Origin: Mucilaginibacter flavidus
Lineage (GTDB): Bacteria; Bacteroidota; Bacteroidia; Sphingobacteriales; Sphingobacteriaceae
Reading direction: 5' to 3'
DNA: 64,000 nt
Assembly (NCBI RefSeq): GCF_024055575.1
Contig: NZ_JAMXOE010000001.1
Span: 496,001 to 560,000, forward strand
The notes below the pieces were generated by a model. The model was not told where the DNA came from. It saw nothing but the letters and a program-made list of their open reading frames with translations, and did no database searches. A program made the translations under genes and the position numbers. This document shows, in pieces, positions 33,261 through 42,635 of this stretch (positions are counted from its first letter, which is position 1; each line of letters starts with the position of its first letter).

Positions 33261-34277
33261 ATGAAAAAACTCCGTTTACTAACTACTTGTTTGTTAGCAT
33301 TTTTAATATTTGCCACAACGCTAAAAGCGCAAACCATAGTTCAATTGCAAACCGGCAAGTCCACAAGTATTCGCGGCTTATCGGTTGTTGATGACAACGT
33401 TGCCTGGATAAGCGGTAGCCGCGGCTATATCGCCATCACACGCGATGGCGGCAAAAACTGGGACTGGACGCAGGTAAAAGGGTTTGAGAAAGCCGATTTC
33501 AGGGATATAGAGGCATTTTCAGACAAGACTGCCGTTATCATGAGCTCGGGTACCCCTGCGCTGGTTTTAAAAACTACAGACGGTGGCGCCACCTGGCAGG
33601 AAAAATATCGCAATACCGATACCACCTATTTTTTGGACGCCATGGACTTTGACACCCCAAAACACGGCTTAATTTTAGGCGATCCGATAAAAAATAAATT
33701 CTTATTGCTTGAAACAAACGACGGCGGTGAAACATGGGCGCCATTTAAAAATATGCCCGATGCTTTACCAGGTGAAGCGGCGTTTGCGGCGAGCGGCACT
33801 TGTTTACGTTTTACTAATGGCAATATACTTATAGCCTCAGGCGGAAGTAATTCGAGGTTAATTTCTTACTCACAAAAGAAAGAAATTTGGGACTATTCAA
33901 ATTTTCCGATAACTCATGGTAAATCCAGCGAGGGGGCATTTTCGGTTGCGGTAGGTAAAAACAATGGGATAATGATAGGCGGCAACTATGAAAAGGACAA
34001 AATAACTGATTCAGTTTCGGTCAGCTACATACCCCAACCGTTCAAATTATTAAATGCAGCGGTTAAACAACCAGCTGGTTTTCAATCGTGCGTTGAGTAC
34101 ATAACTGGTAATATTTTCCTAGCCACCGGCACACCAGGCAGCAATATCACTATCGATGGCGGGAAAACGTGGAAGCAAATTGACAGCACCAGCTATAACG
34201 TTTGCCGCAAGGCCAAACATGGAAAACTGGTGTTGTTAGCTGGCAACGGCGGCAAAATCGGAATTTTAAAAATGTAG
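33261..34277 (+). CDS. Secreted beta-propeller (YCF48/BNR-like) protein
   Basis: 338 residues with a signal peptide ending at LKAQ (residue ~24). Repeated BNR/Asp-box-like motifs, ITRDGGKNWDW, LKTTDGGATWQEK, LETNDGGETWAPF and ITIDGGKTWKQ, mark a beta-propeller like YCF48/Ycf48-type photosystem assembly factors and sortilin-like domains. In non-photosynthetic Bacteroidota such proteins are secreted and of unknown role. It is the last chromosomal gene before the island. Confidence 0.8.
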   Translation: MKKLRLLTTCLLAFLIFATTLKAQTIVQLQTGKSTSIRGLSVVDDNVAWISGSRGYIAITRDGGKNWDWTQVKGFEKADFRDIEAFSDKTAVIMSSGTPALVLKTTDGGATWQEKYRNTDTTYFLDAMDFDTPKHGLILGDPIKNKFLLLETNDGGETWAPFKNMPDALPGEAAFAASGTCLRFTNGNILIASGGSNSRLISYSQKKEIWDYSNFPITHGKSSEGAFSVAVGKNNGIMIGGNYEKDKITDSVSVSYIPQPFKLLNAAVKQPAGFQSCVEYITGNIFLATGTPGSNITIDGGKTWKQIDSTSYNVCRKAKHGKLVLLAGNGGKIGILKM

Positions 34278-34389
34278 CAAGCTGGCTACTAGGCGCTTAA
34301 AATCATAAAAAAATAAATTAAAATAAGGCTTGCATACGCGGTTAAATAGTCCTATATTTGCACCACTTTAAACGGAAACGATAAAGTAT

Positions 34390-34462
34390 GATTCCGTAGC
34401 TCAGCTGGTAGAGCATAACACTTTTAATGTTGGGGTCCTGGGTTCGAATCCCAGCGGGATCA
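34390..34462 (+). tRNA. tRNA-Lys(TTT), island insertion site
   Basis: Full cloverleaf: acceptor GATTCCG/CGGGATC, D-arm GCTCAGCTGGTAGAGC, anticodon loop CTTTTAA (anticodon TTT), T-loop TTCGAAT. Discriminator A, CCA not encoded. Its 3' part from 34443 on is exactly repeated at 61830-61853, marking it as the attachment site of the island. Confidence 0.96.
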
Positions 34463-34466
34463 CAGA
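34443..34466. other. Left attachment repeat (attL) in tRNA-Lys
   Basis: 24 bases running from the T-loop (TTCGAATCCC) through the acceptor stem and 4 bases past the discriminator base. Identical to 61830-61853. Insertion leaves the tRNA gene whole, as tRNA-targeting integrases normally do. Confidence 0.85.
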
Positions 34467-34493
34467 ATGGTCACCAAACCATCTCAAATCAAT

Positions 34494-34521
34494 AAAAGCC
34501 ACTTGAAAAAGTGGCTTTTTT
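34494..34521 (+). terminator. Intrinsic terminator after tRNA-Lys
   Basis: AAAAGCCACTT at 34494-34504 pairs with AAGTGGCTTTT, followed by more T. It lies inside the island, so it is the terminator supplied with the element, replacing the tRNA's own (see 61875-61918). Confidence 0.85.
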
Positions 34522-34626
34522 CGTTTAAAACCCACTTTTCATAAATCAATACACGTCATAGTAATCCAAAGTAATCGGTAACCTATTCCTTTTGCCGAAA
34601 TCAGGTTACCGAATTGAACCAATATT

Positions 34627-34830
34627 TTAGAAGCAATTAATTGATTTACAGTGTGTCGCAATCTTAGTTTGACAAAGCATTTTACTCATAGTTTCAATTG
34701 GAACGCCATTAGCCAATGTAACGGGCGTGGCAAATGTATGTCGGGCGATATGAGAAGTTAAAGTCTTTCAAATGCCGCACAAGTCATCTATTTCTTTCAG
34801 ATAGCTATTAACCTTTTGGTTAGATATTTG
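34627..34830 (-). pseudogene. Remnant of a tyrosine recombinase (integrase)
   Basis: On the minus strand from 34830, the frame reads QISNQKVNSYLKEIDDLCGI, an in-frame stop (TGA), then KTLTSHIARHTFATPVTLAN, GVPIETMSKMLCQTKIATHC and a stop at 34627-34629. HIARHTFAT is the HxxR box of the recombinase catalytic core. The final Tyr is gone (QTKIATHC replaces HTKIxTTQxY), and the N-terminal two thirds are missing. Related integrases of this type run in Bacteroidota conjugative and genomic islands. The enzyme cannot work as it stands. Confidence 0.88.
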
Positions 34831-34882
34831 TCAAAAGCTTGTTTCAAGCAGGAATCAAATTGCGGCTGTTACATATAATACA

Positions 34883-36874
34883 TTACAAACCGTCGTGGCT
34901 TGTGCCAGCCCTGGGAAACCAAACAGTCATTTCACCTGGCCCCCTGTTTGCCCATGAATAATATGGAATCGCGGTCAGCACAACTTTTTTTGTCCCCTTT
35001 CTCAAACCACCCCTTCTAATTGCTTCGCCTTTTAGAACAGTTACACCATTTAAAATATCTTTTTCATATTGTGGTTTAAAAATTGCGTTATCCGGAATCA
35101 TTAAGTTGCTTACTTTGCCATTGTTGTCTTTCCATTCCGCACTATAAACTATTGGACCTCGTTGTAACGCAATCTTATTCCTGTCATCAACCAATGTTTT
35201 ATTTGCGGTAATCTTTTCAACATCCATCGGCAGATTCACCTGTACCTTATCTCCTTTTTTCCACTCTCTGTTTATAACAGCATAGCCGTTCTCAATATGA
35301 TATTTAAGCGGGTGTCCGTTTAGCTTAATTTCGATTTTTGAAGAGGATTCATTTTCAAAAGAATATAAATCTGACGGAATCGCTTTCGAACGGCTCCATC
35401 CAGGAATACGAATAAGCAGATTAAACTTGTGAGGCGACTCCGGTTCTACTTTAAACATTAAATTACCATTCCATGGATAATTGTTGACCTGGATTATTTT
35501 TACTTTCTTCTCATTTACTTTAAGATCAGCAGTTCCTGCAATAAAGAGATTAACGTAAACATTATCATTTTTTTGAGCATAAATATAGCCGGGCAGAGAG
35601 GGTAAAAAACGAACCATATTGGTAGGGCAGCATGAACACTCAAACCATCCCGATCTGCCGACTTCCAATGCGGGATGTGTAAATCCGTTTACTACCTGCA
35701 TCGCATTGGTATAAAAAAATGATTTCCCATCTAACCCGATACCAGAGATTAACCCATTATAAAGAACCTTTTCTAACAAGTCAATATACTTTGAATCCCC
35801 ATGCAGTAAAAACATCCGTTGATTCCAGTATACATCGCCAATGGCAGCACATGTCTCATTATAGGCCGTAGCATTAGGCAACTCATAATCAGCCCCAAAT
35901 CTTTCTCCGCTTGGGACTGCTCCTATGCCGCCCTGGACATATATTTTTTTGCCAACCATGTTATTCCATATCCTGTCAATAGTTTCAATATATCGCTTGT
36001 CTCCGGTTAGTGCGGCAACATCGGCTATCCCGGAATATAAATACATTGCCCTTACAGCATGCCCTTCCGCTTCATGCTGATCGACCACGGGTTCATCGTC
36101 CTGCCAGTAAGCGCCGTTTTTCCACTCGTCAGTACTGGTTTTATCATATGCCCGTTTTCCTCTCTCATCGATAAAAAATTTAGCTAAATCCAGGTACTCA
36201 TTCTTGCCTGTAATCCGGTAAAGGCGCACAAGTCCCATTTCCACTATTTCATGACCAGGAGCAACATGTCTCTTCCCCGGACCGAAGGTTTTAACCAGCA
36301 GATCGGCGTTCTTTAGCGCGATATCCAAAAAATTCCTTTTGGACGTAGCCAGGAAGTGAGCACTTGCCGCCTCAAACATGTGGCCCGAATTATATAGTTC
36401 GTGACTCAACTCATTTTCCTTCACCCATCTTTCAGGGCCAGACCACAAATGGGGATGTAATGGATCAATTGTTCGGGCAGTATAAAGATATCCATCCGGT
36501 TCCTGGGCCTTCCCAACAACCTTTATCAGTGAATCAACATAGGCATCTAGTTGGGGATCAGGATGCACCGCCAGTGAGTATGAGGCCCCCTCAATTGTTT
36601 TATAAATATCGGTATCATCAAATGGAAACTTGGTGCAAAATTTTCCTTTCTGTTGAGCAGCCATTTCGAAATTCTTAACACGGCCTGTATTTTCACAGCG
36701 TGCAAAAGAAGCTGGGATAGTTACCGTGCGGTTAGTTTCGATACGCGGTGACCAAAAATGATCATTCAATTTCACCTGTGTAAAAGTTACCGGCTGAATA
36801 GGATAATCCTTCACCTGTGCGCTAACCATACCTCCAAATAAATATACCAGGGATGCAATCATTAACTTTTTCAT
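34883..36874 (-). CDS. GH127-type beta-L-arabinofuranosidase
   Basis: 663 residues with a signal peptide ending at MVSAQ (residue ~20). The GH127 (formerly DUF1680) fold is shown by VKLNDHFWSPR, YSGIADVAALTGDKRYIET and the metal/catalytic region. By comparison with Bifidobacterium HypBA1 (Glu338, Cys340, Cys417, Cys418 around Zn), the matches are E and C of NETCAAIGD (near residue 343) and CSCCP (near residue 412). Such enzymes release beta-L-arabinofuranose from hydroxyproline-linked arabinosides and plant glycans. It is the last gene of the island's locus and is probably periplasmic. Confidence 0.9.
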   Translation of the reverse strand: MKKLMIASLVYLFGGMVSAQVKDYPIQPVTFTQVKLNDHFWSPRIETNRTVTIPASFARCENTGRVKNFEMAAQQKGKFCTKFPFDDTDIYKTIEGASYSLAVHPDPQLDAYVDSLIKVVGKAQEPDGYLYTARTIDPLHPHLWSGPERWVKENELSHELYNSGHMFEAASAHFLATSKRNFLDIALKNADLLVKTFGPGKRHVAPGHEIVEMGLVRLYRITGKNEYLDLAKFFIDERGKRAYDKTSTDEWKNGAYWQDDEPVVDQHEAEGHAVRAMYLYSGIADVAALTGDKRYIETIDRIWNNMVGKKIYVQGGIGAVPSGERFGADYELPNATAYNETCAAIGDVYWNQRMFLLHGDSKYIDLLEKVLYNGLISGIGLDGKSFFYTNAMQVVNGFTHPALEVGRSGWFECSCCPTNMVRFLPSLPGYIYAQKNDNVYVNLFIAGTADLKVNEKKVKIIQVNNYPWNGNLMFKVEPESPHKFNLLIRIPGWSRSKAIPSDLYSFENESSSKIEIKLNGHPLKYHIENGYAVINREWKKGDKVQVNLPMDVEKITANKTLVDDRNKIALQRGPIVYSAEWKDNNGKVSNLMIPDNAIFKPQYEKDILNGVTVLKGEAIRRGGLRKGTKKVVLTAIPYYSWANRGPGEMTVWFPRAGTSHDGL

Positions 36875-36977
36875 ATTTTATTTCTATTTAAACGACATAT
36901 TTTAAAACTGTACTTCTTTTCCAATACCAGAATAGCTTATTTTTTGCCTGGCACTATTTATCAGGTTACTCCACATG

Positions 36978-38312
36978 CTAATTCCTTTTAATTTTCATTT
37001 GTAATTTCTTTAATACCAGCTGCCCCACCTGCTGGCCTTCCTGTGTTCCAACTATGCAGGAATTTTTAAAATGTATACCGCCATAAACACGTGATATACC
37101 GGCTTCCCTCGCCGCTTCCCTGAAAGATCTAAAGTTTCGGGGCGCTAATCCAAACTCACTTTCTGACGTATCGCGGTATGCAAAATTATCGCCGAACTGG
37201 CGGGTCAAAACTTCGGCTGCAGCAGCTGAGATAACCGCATGGCCGCTTACATATTCAGGGAATGAGGGCGTTTGAATATATGTTTTCCAGTCAGGGTCCA
37301 AATATTTTGTGATAACTGTCTCAGGCCGAACTAAATTATATTTATATTTAAAATACCAGCAGTTAATAAATGCATCAAACATGGCAATTGACGTTTCGGT
37401 ATACGCGCATACCGTGCTGCTAAAATCGGCCTTACAGGCTGCTGAGGCTATGCCCACAATATTCATCCAATGCCCGCCTGGTGAAAACTTTTTAGTTCCA
37501 AAAGTAGCATGTCCAACCACGTTTAACTTAAAGGCATTATCATCCCAAAAATCAGCAATGTGTTTTTGTTCTTCAGTGAGGTTTGTGCCGATTGATTTTA
37601 CCTCCAGAACGTCTTTATAGAACTGGCTGTTTATATCCTTTACATCAAATAAAGGCGGTGGAGGAGGAGCCACCTGTGATGCAGAATCGAGTATTAAGGG
37701 CCTGATTTCTCCCCAATGCGGTTCCAACGCTTGAGAATACATTGGTGGTGTGGGTATCCAACGACCTTCCTTTTTGGTGACGGTGTATTTACTGGCGGAT
37801 CGTGTTTGTGGATAATGATCAGTTTTACTCCATTTCATAATGTGTTTTGCAACTACATTTGAATAGTTTACGGAGTGCTCAAATATAGCAGAAGGCATTC
37901 CCGCATCTATTGCTTTCTGTTTTAATGAGCCGACATATTCATCCATACTCCCCTCCGGAAATGTAACCGCATTTCCTACATAGCAAAACGCAAGCAGGGA
38001 TGCAAACGGGTAATCGATTTCAACACCCCGTGCAGGTTTTGGAACAGCAGTCAAATGTTTGATCTGGCCTGCCAAAGACCGGAATTTTTTAGGGTCCTGG
38101 GCAGATATTACCTCATACGCGGCAATGTTAGCATATGCATAGTTACGTGAAGCAATAACCGGCGGAAAATTATTTTCAAGTATAATGTCATTTAGTTTTT
38201 TTTCTGTAACACGGTATAATTCCGGATTATCAGTAATACTTTGATAATCGGCTTTTTTGCAGGAACAAAACAAAAGGATTGCCCCTGAAACCCAAAATAA
38301 AATACGATTCAT
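36978..38312 (-). CDS. Vanadium-haloperoxidase/PAP2-type lipoprotein
   Basis: 444 residues; lipobox LFCSC then KKADY. It shares the vanadate/phosphate pocket of vanadium haloperoxidases: K and R seven apart in FKYKYNLVRPE (near residue 325), S-G-H in PEYVSGHAVISAA (near 357), and R and H six apart in SRVYGGIHF (near 410). All match the spacing in fungal vanadium chloroperoxidase. It could oxidise halides or act as an acid phosphatase. The Pro-rich PPPPP stretch near residue 215 is a likely linker. It lies between the FG-GAP gene and GH127 on one transcript. Confidence 0.88.
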   Translation of the reverse strand: MNRILFWVSGAILLFCSCKKADYQSITDNPELYRVTEKKLNDIILENNFPPVIASRNYAYANIAAYEVISAQDPKKFRSLAGQIKHLTAVPKPARGVEIDYPFASLLAFCYVGNAVTFPEGSMDEYVGSLKQKAIDAGMPSAIFEHSVNYSNVVAKHIMKWSKTDHYPQTRSASKYTVTKKEGRWIPTPPMYSQALEPHWGEIRPLILDSASQVAPPPPPLFDVKDINSQFYKDVLEVKSIGTNLTEEQKHIADFWDDNAFKLNVVGHATFGTKKFSPGGHWMNIVGIASAACKADFSSTVCAYTETSIAMFDAFINCWYFKYKYNLVRPETVITKYLDPDWKTYIQTPSFPEYVSGHAVISAAAAEVLTRQFGDNFAYRDTSESEFGLAPRNFRSFREAAREAGISRVYGGIHFKNSCIVGTQEGQQVGQLVLKKLQMKIKRN

Positions 38313-38431
38313 AGAAATTTATTTGATGTTAAACAACATAGCCGCTGCATGAAAAAGTGATTTTTATTTAATGATATTGGTTTGTCCTAATAAGTATTGC
38401 AGCTACCAAGAAATAATTATGAAATTTAAAT

Positions 38432-41400
38432 CTATGGCCCATGATAATTAGTCAGAGTTTTATTGTCTAATTGACGAAAAATATCTTTTACCAGCATTAA
38501 CTTACCGTCATAGGTAAGCAATATCAAATCTTTGGAATTGGCTCCTTTTATTTGATGAATAAAGGTTATTTCCTGAAAATTAAATGAAGGGTGGATCAGA
38601 TACTCAGGGATAGAAAATAGCTTATTTCCAAGGTCATAATTAAGACCAACCAAACCCAAAGCATCATATTTACCTTCATATGGTACCACACCCCAAAAGT
38701 TACCATTGATCAAGAATCGATGTGGATTATCCCCTTGTTGGACAATCGAACGTATTGGGGCCTGCTGGTACGGATAAGGCAGAGGCTCGTACGCTTTTGC
38801 GTGTAAAACATCGCTTATGAAGACACTTTCGAATTGATTTGCTATTAATTTATCTTTATCGTCAAGTTTATCTTTAAAAATTTCCGCGGTGGTCTTATCT
38901 GCCATTTTCGAATAGCTCAACCATTCCTTTTTTAAATAAGGCAACTCTTGTTCCAGGTCATTTTTTGGTCGGAAAGGATAATATTGACCCTTGAAAAAAT
39001 AAGATAGCAAAAGATCATTTTTACCATCTTTGTCTAAATCAGTATTGTAAGCATACAATGGGTGCGACGCGGCTACGTTGTACTTATTGTTTAAGCCCCA
39101 GTTACCCGCGATTAAATCCTCTTTGCCATCATTATCAACATCAGCAATAATGGCAGATTGCCACCATCCCTTTAAATTATCGAGCAATGGAGATTTAAAC
39201 TCCGATAGTTTTTTCCCCTCGTTTAAAAAGATATGCAAGGGCTGCCATTCTGAAGTTATTACTATATCCTGCTTCCCGTTCTGATCAATATCACCACTTG
39301 TAATATTTGTGATGTACTGGATATTCGTAATTTGAGAAAACTGATCTTTGGACGCAGCGACAAAACGTCCTTTGCCGGCATTAAGAAAAATGGATGAGGG
39401 AATATGCGCTGTATAGTCCCGGTAAGATATGCTACTGGTTAAAAAAATATCCGGCAAACCATCATTATTAAAATCAAACACAAATACCTTTGAAGCCTGG
39501 CTATTTAGCCGGGGCATCGATTTAAATTCAAATTGACCATTGCCTTTGTTGATATATAAACGAGGTTGCGCTATTTTATCGGCTCCGACAAACGGCGGAT
39601 TAGCACTCAATACTATCAAATCGGGTTTACCATCGTTGTTTACATCAGCCCAGGCAGCATCAGCATCTGAATAGGCAATATCATGTTGAAATTGCGGAAC
39701 GGTTACTTTTGCGTAACCACCTGCTCGTTTACCCACCAGCAGGTACTTTTCTTCGCCGGCTACACCTCCCACGTAGATGTCATCTAAACCGTCGTTATTC
39801 ATATCAGCTACGGCAATTGCTGGGGTATGAGGCAAATAACTGTGGGGCAGCAATGTATAGTAACTAAAATCAGTAATGTCAGAAATTTTTACAGTTGCTA
39901 ACTGTTGCGGGGCAACTTCTTCATTATTAAATTGCTTCCTATCTTTCAAAAAACCGTCGATCAATTTGGGCAAATCCTTTGTTTTTTGGATCAATTCGGC
40001 ATTATAGTTTATTATTTGTTTTGTGTTAGGCTTAAAGTTTTTAATAAACTGATAGGAATTGTCGGGCCACACGATTAAAAGTTCGGAGGGGCTCTCTTTA
40101 GATAAAAATGTAAAATATAGATATGCACTTTGCGTGCTTTCGTAGGCATTACTAGTTTGTATTTCCTGATGGTCTATTTGCGATCCTGATTTTAAAAAAA
40201 ACCTGGTGCCGACTCCGTCGGGATTGGCTGCACTATATTTTACAGCATATTTTAAAAAATGCGGTGTTGCATTTTTATGATGTTCGACGGTCAGGTTCTG
40301 GTATATAGAAGCCGGCTCATCCATATTATTGGTAACGATTTCCAAATCACCATCATTGTCAAGGTCAACGGCTATGGCGCCGGATGAAATGCCTGGTTGT
40401 TTCATATCATTTTGAAATGATACGTCGCTAAATTTTAGGTCTTCATTACCGTGGTATAAAAAGTGATGGGTTTTGCCATCCGGCATCAGCTTAATTTTAT
40501 CCTTGTCAAAAATTCTGCTTGTTTTAAATTCCTTAGGTCTACCCGGATCGCCAAGGTATTTCAGGAAGTCGATATCATTAAGAAGCTTCTTTATCCCGTT
40601 AGAAAAAAAAATATCCTTCCTGCCATCCATGTCAAAATCATACACCAATGGCGACCAGGTCCAATCTGTTGCCGATATACCCGAATACAAGCTTATATCA
40701 ACAAATTTTTTTCCATTACCTACGTTTAGCTGAAGCGAATTTTTGGAATATTGATAATAAAATCCACTGTTTACCTGCTGGTTATAAATATCAAGTGGCT
40801 CGTCATTTGTAGTAGATTTTAACGATTTAATGTCCTCAGGCAGCATATCGGTAGTAAGTACATCCAAATAACCATCTTTATTAATATCGCTTATGGTGTT
40901 GCCCATTGAAAATAAACTTGTGTGACCAAACGAATTTCTAAGCTGTTCTTTGAATGTTCCGTCACGCTGGTTTATATAACAATAGTCTTGCTCAAAAAAA
41001 TCATTACTAACATATATGTCATCCCACCCGTCATTATTTAAGTCACCGATACTTAGTCCTAAGCCGTAACCAATCGGAGCTGCATATATCCCGGCTTTTG
41101 TAGTGACGTCGGTAAAATACCCGTGATCATTATGAAATAAATGATCCCCCGCATCATGACTGTATTTAAACCGCGAAGTTGAATCGCCATAAGTGTCATT
41201 ACTATGTACTGACGAGGTTAGCAAAAACATATCCAGCCCGCCATCCTTATCATAGTCAAAAAAAGATGCCTGAGTTGAAAATCCTGCAAAATCAAGCCCG
41301 TATTTGGCAGCACATTCTGTAAAAGTCAAATCGCCATTATTAATGTATAGTTGATTTTTCCCTTTAAAATCCCCATATCCAGACACTACAGTAACATAAA

Positions 41401-41833
41401 TATCCTTAAATCCATCGCCATTAATGTCAACTATGGTTACCCCGGTTTTCCAGTTACCTGTACCTGCAACCCCAGCCTTATCAGTAATATCTTCAAACTT
41501 AAGATTGCCTTTATTAAGATATAATTTATTAGAGCCCTGGTTGGAAACAAAATACAGATCCTCCAGGCCATCATTGTTAAAATCTGCAGAAGCTACGCCC
41601 GCACCGTTATAGAAATATAAATAATCCAAAATATTTAACGAATCAGTCTCGGTATTTTTATTAATAAAATCGACGTCGGTTTGTCCGGGAGTTAATAATC
41701 TAAAAGTTGCCTCATCTGGCTTTGGTAGTTTACAGCCATTTAAAGCAACTACAATAAAAAACAAACAGATCAGATATTTCACTAACACGGTTAGTATTTC
41801 AAAGCACAATGAACTTATAACTCCCTTAACCAA
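38432..41833 (-). CDS. Giant FG-GAP/ASPIC-UnbV lipoprotein, paralogue C
   Basis: 1133 residues by the open frame; the lipobox LNGC is near residue 33, so a GTG at 41782 may be the true start. Two sets of FG-GAP/VCBS repeats with Ca-binding DxNxDG loops (DFNNDGLEDLYF, DINGDGFKDIYV, DLDNDGDLEIV) form probable beta-propellers. An ASPIC/UnbV domain lies between them (GVGTRFFLKSGSQIDHQEIQ to the LIVWPDNSYQFIK end). Related CRTAC1-like proteins are surface proteins near SusCD loci; activity unknown. It overlaps the upstream DUF1080 gene by 19 bases. It is clearly diverged from paralogues A and B. Confidence 0.9.
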   Translation of the reverse strand: MVKGVISSLCFEILTVLVKYLICLFFIVVALNGCKLPKPDEATFRLLTPGQTDVDFINKNTETDSLNILDYLYFYNGAGVASADFNNDGLEDLYFVSNQGSNKLYLNKGNLKFEDITDKAGVAGTGNWKTGVTIVDINGDGFKDIYVTVVSGYGDFKGKNQLYINNGDLTFTECAAKYGLDFAGFSTQASFFDYDKDGGLDMFLLTSSVHSNDTYGDSTSRFKYSHDAGDHLFHNDHGYFTDVTTKAGIYAAPIGYGLGLSIGDLNNDGWDDIYVSNDFFEQDYCYINQRDGTFKEQLRNSFGHTSLFSMGNTISDINKDGYLDVLTTDMLPEDIKSLKSTTNDEPLDIYNQQVNSGFYYQYSKNSLQLNVGNGKKFVDISLYSGISATDWTWSPLVYDFDMDGRKDIFFSNGIKKLLNDIDFLKYLGDPGRPKEFKTSRIFDKDKIKLMPDGKTHHFLYHGNEDLKFSDVSFQNDMKQPGISSGAIAVDLDNDGDLEIVTNNMDEPASIYQNLTVEHHKNATPHFLKYAVKYSAANPDGVGTRFFLKSGSQIDHQEIQTSNAYESTQSAYLYFTFLSKESPSELLIVWPDNSYQFIKNFKPNTKQIINYNAELIQKTKDLPKLIDGFLKDRKQFNNEEVAPQQLATVKISDITDFSYYTLLPHSYLPHTPAIAVADMNNDGLDDIYVGGVAGEEKYLLVGKRAGGYAKVTVPQFQHDIAYSDADAAWADVNNDGKPDLIVLSANPPFVGADKIAQPRLYINKGNGQFEFKSMPRLNSQASKVFVFDFNNDGLPDIFLTSSISYRDYTAHIPSSIFLNAGKGRFVAASKDQFSQITNIQYITNITSGDIDQNGKQDIVITSEWQPLHIFLNEGKKLSEFKSPLLDNLKGWWQSAIIADVDNDGKEDLIAGNWGLNNKYNVAASHPLYAYNTDLDKDGKNDLLLSYFFKGQYYPFRPKNDLEQELPYLKKEWLSYSKMADKTTAEIFKDKLDDKDKLIANQFESVFISDVLHAKAYEPLPYPYQQAPIRSIVQQGDNPHRFLINGNFWGVVPYEGKYDALGLVGLNYDLGNKLFSIPEYLIHPSFNFQEITFIHQIKGANSKDLILLTYDGKLMLVKDIFRQLDNKTLTNYHGP

Positions 41834-42585
41834 ATATTTCTATAACTTATAGGCTCGCTTTTATCTCCATGGGCTTGCAATTTAATAGGTGAAGGACCAT
41901 GTTTTCGATAGGTGGGCTGGCCGATGTATGGCGTATCGCCTTTTAATTCAAAATTATTTTGGACGAGTATGCCATTATGAAAAGCCGTTACCCTGGCTGG
42001 CAATTTTAACGATCCATCCTCATTAAACCGGGGGGCAGTCCAAACCACATCATAAGTTTGCCATTTGCCTGGTGGCAGGGCTGCGTTAGCCAATGGAATT
42101 GATTGTTTGTAAATGCTACCCACCTGTCCGTTCACGTAAGTTGCATTATTATAATTGTCGAGCACTTGCAGCTCATATCCGCCGGCCCCCCAGGGAAGAG
42201 CAGCTAAAAAGATTCCGCTATTACCGCGTGCCTGGCCCGATCCGGTTATATCGGAAGGTATCCGATATTCAATATGCAGCTGAAAATCCATAAACGACCT
42301 TTTAGTTTGAATATCCCCCACGCTTTTATCAACTGTAATTATATCATCCGCTACCAGCCATTTTGCCTTGGCTGTGGTGTCTTTAGTTAACACCCACTGG
42401 TCAAGATTTTTGCCGTCAAATAAAATAATGGCGTCGGATGGAGCATCCCTGAAAGTATTCCCGGGGGTAACAACCCTTGGAATTGGCTTCCATATTTCTG
42501 TGTCTTCAGGTTTTGCAGTTTGCTGTGCATTCGCTATAAAACAGCTGCCTGTCAGTATAGCTGTAAATATTAAATTGTATTTCAT
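41815..42585 (-). CDS. DUF1080 (3-keto-glycoside hydrolase-like) protein, first copy
   Basis: 256 residues, signal peptide ending IANAQ (~21). The DUF1080 beta-sandwich runs from ILFDGKNLDQWVL through FMDFQLHIEYRIPS, NSGIFLAALPWGAGGYELQVLD to KWQTYDVVWTAPRF. Some DUF1080 proteins cleave 3-keto glycosides made by sugar oxidases. It directly precedes the FG-GAP gene (19-base overlap) and follows the GMC oxidoreductase gene by 50 bases, which supports that reading. Confidence 0.85.
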   Translation of the reverse strand: MKYNLIFTAILTGSCFIANAQQTAKPEDTEIWKPIPRVVTPGNTFRDAPSDAIILFDGKNLDQWVLTKDTTAKAKWLVADDIITVDKSVGDIQTKRSFMDFQLHIEYRIPSDITGSGQARGNSGIFLAALPWGAGGYELQVLDNYNNATYVNGQVGSIYKQSIPLANAALPPGKWQTYDVVWTAPRFNEDGSLKLPARVTAFHNGILVQNNFELKGDTPYIGQPTYRKHGPSPIKLQAHGDKSEPISYRNIWLREL

Positions 42586-42635
42586 TTTAGTAACAATTAG
42601 GTTCGTTAGTCAAATTTCTTTCTTAGTTATGCAGA

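Noticed and set aside
34494..34882. An intact integrase gene next to tRNA-Lys
   Set aside because: Only about 68 codons remain, with an internal stop and without the catalytic Tyr.
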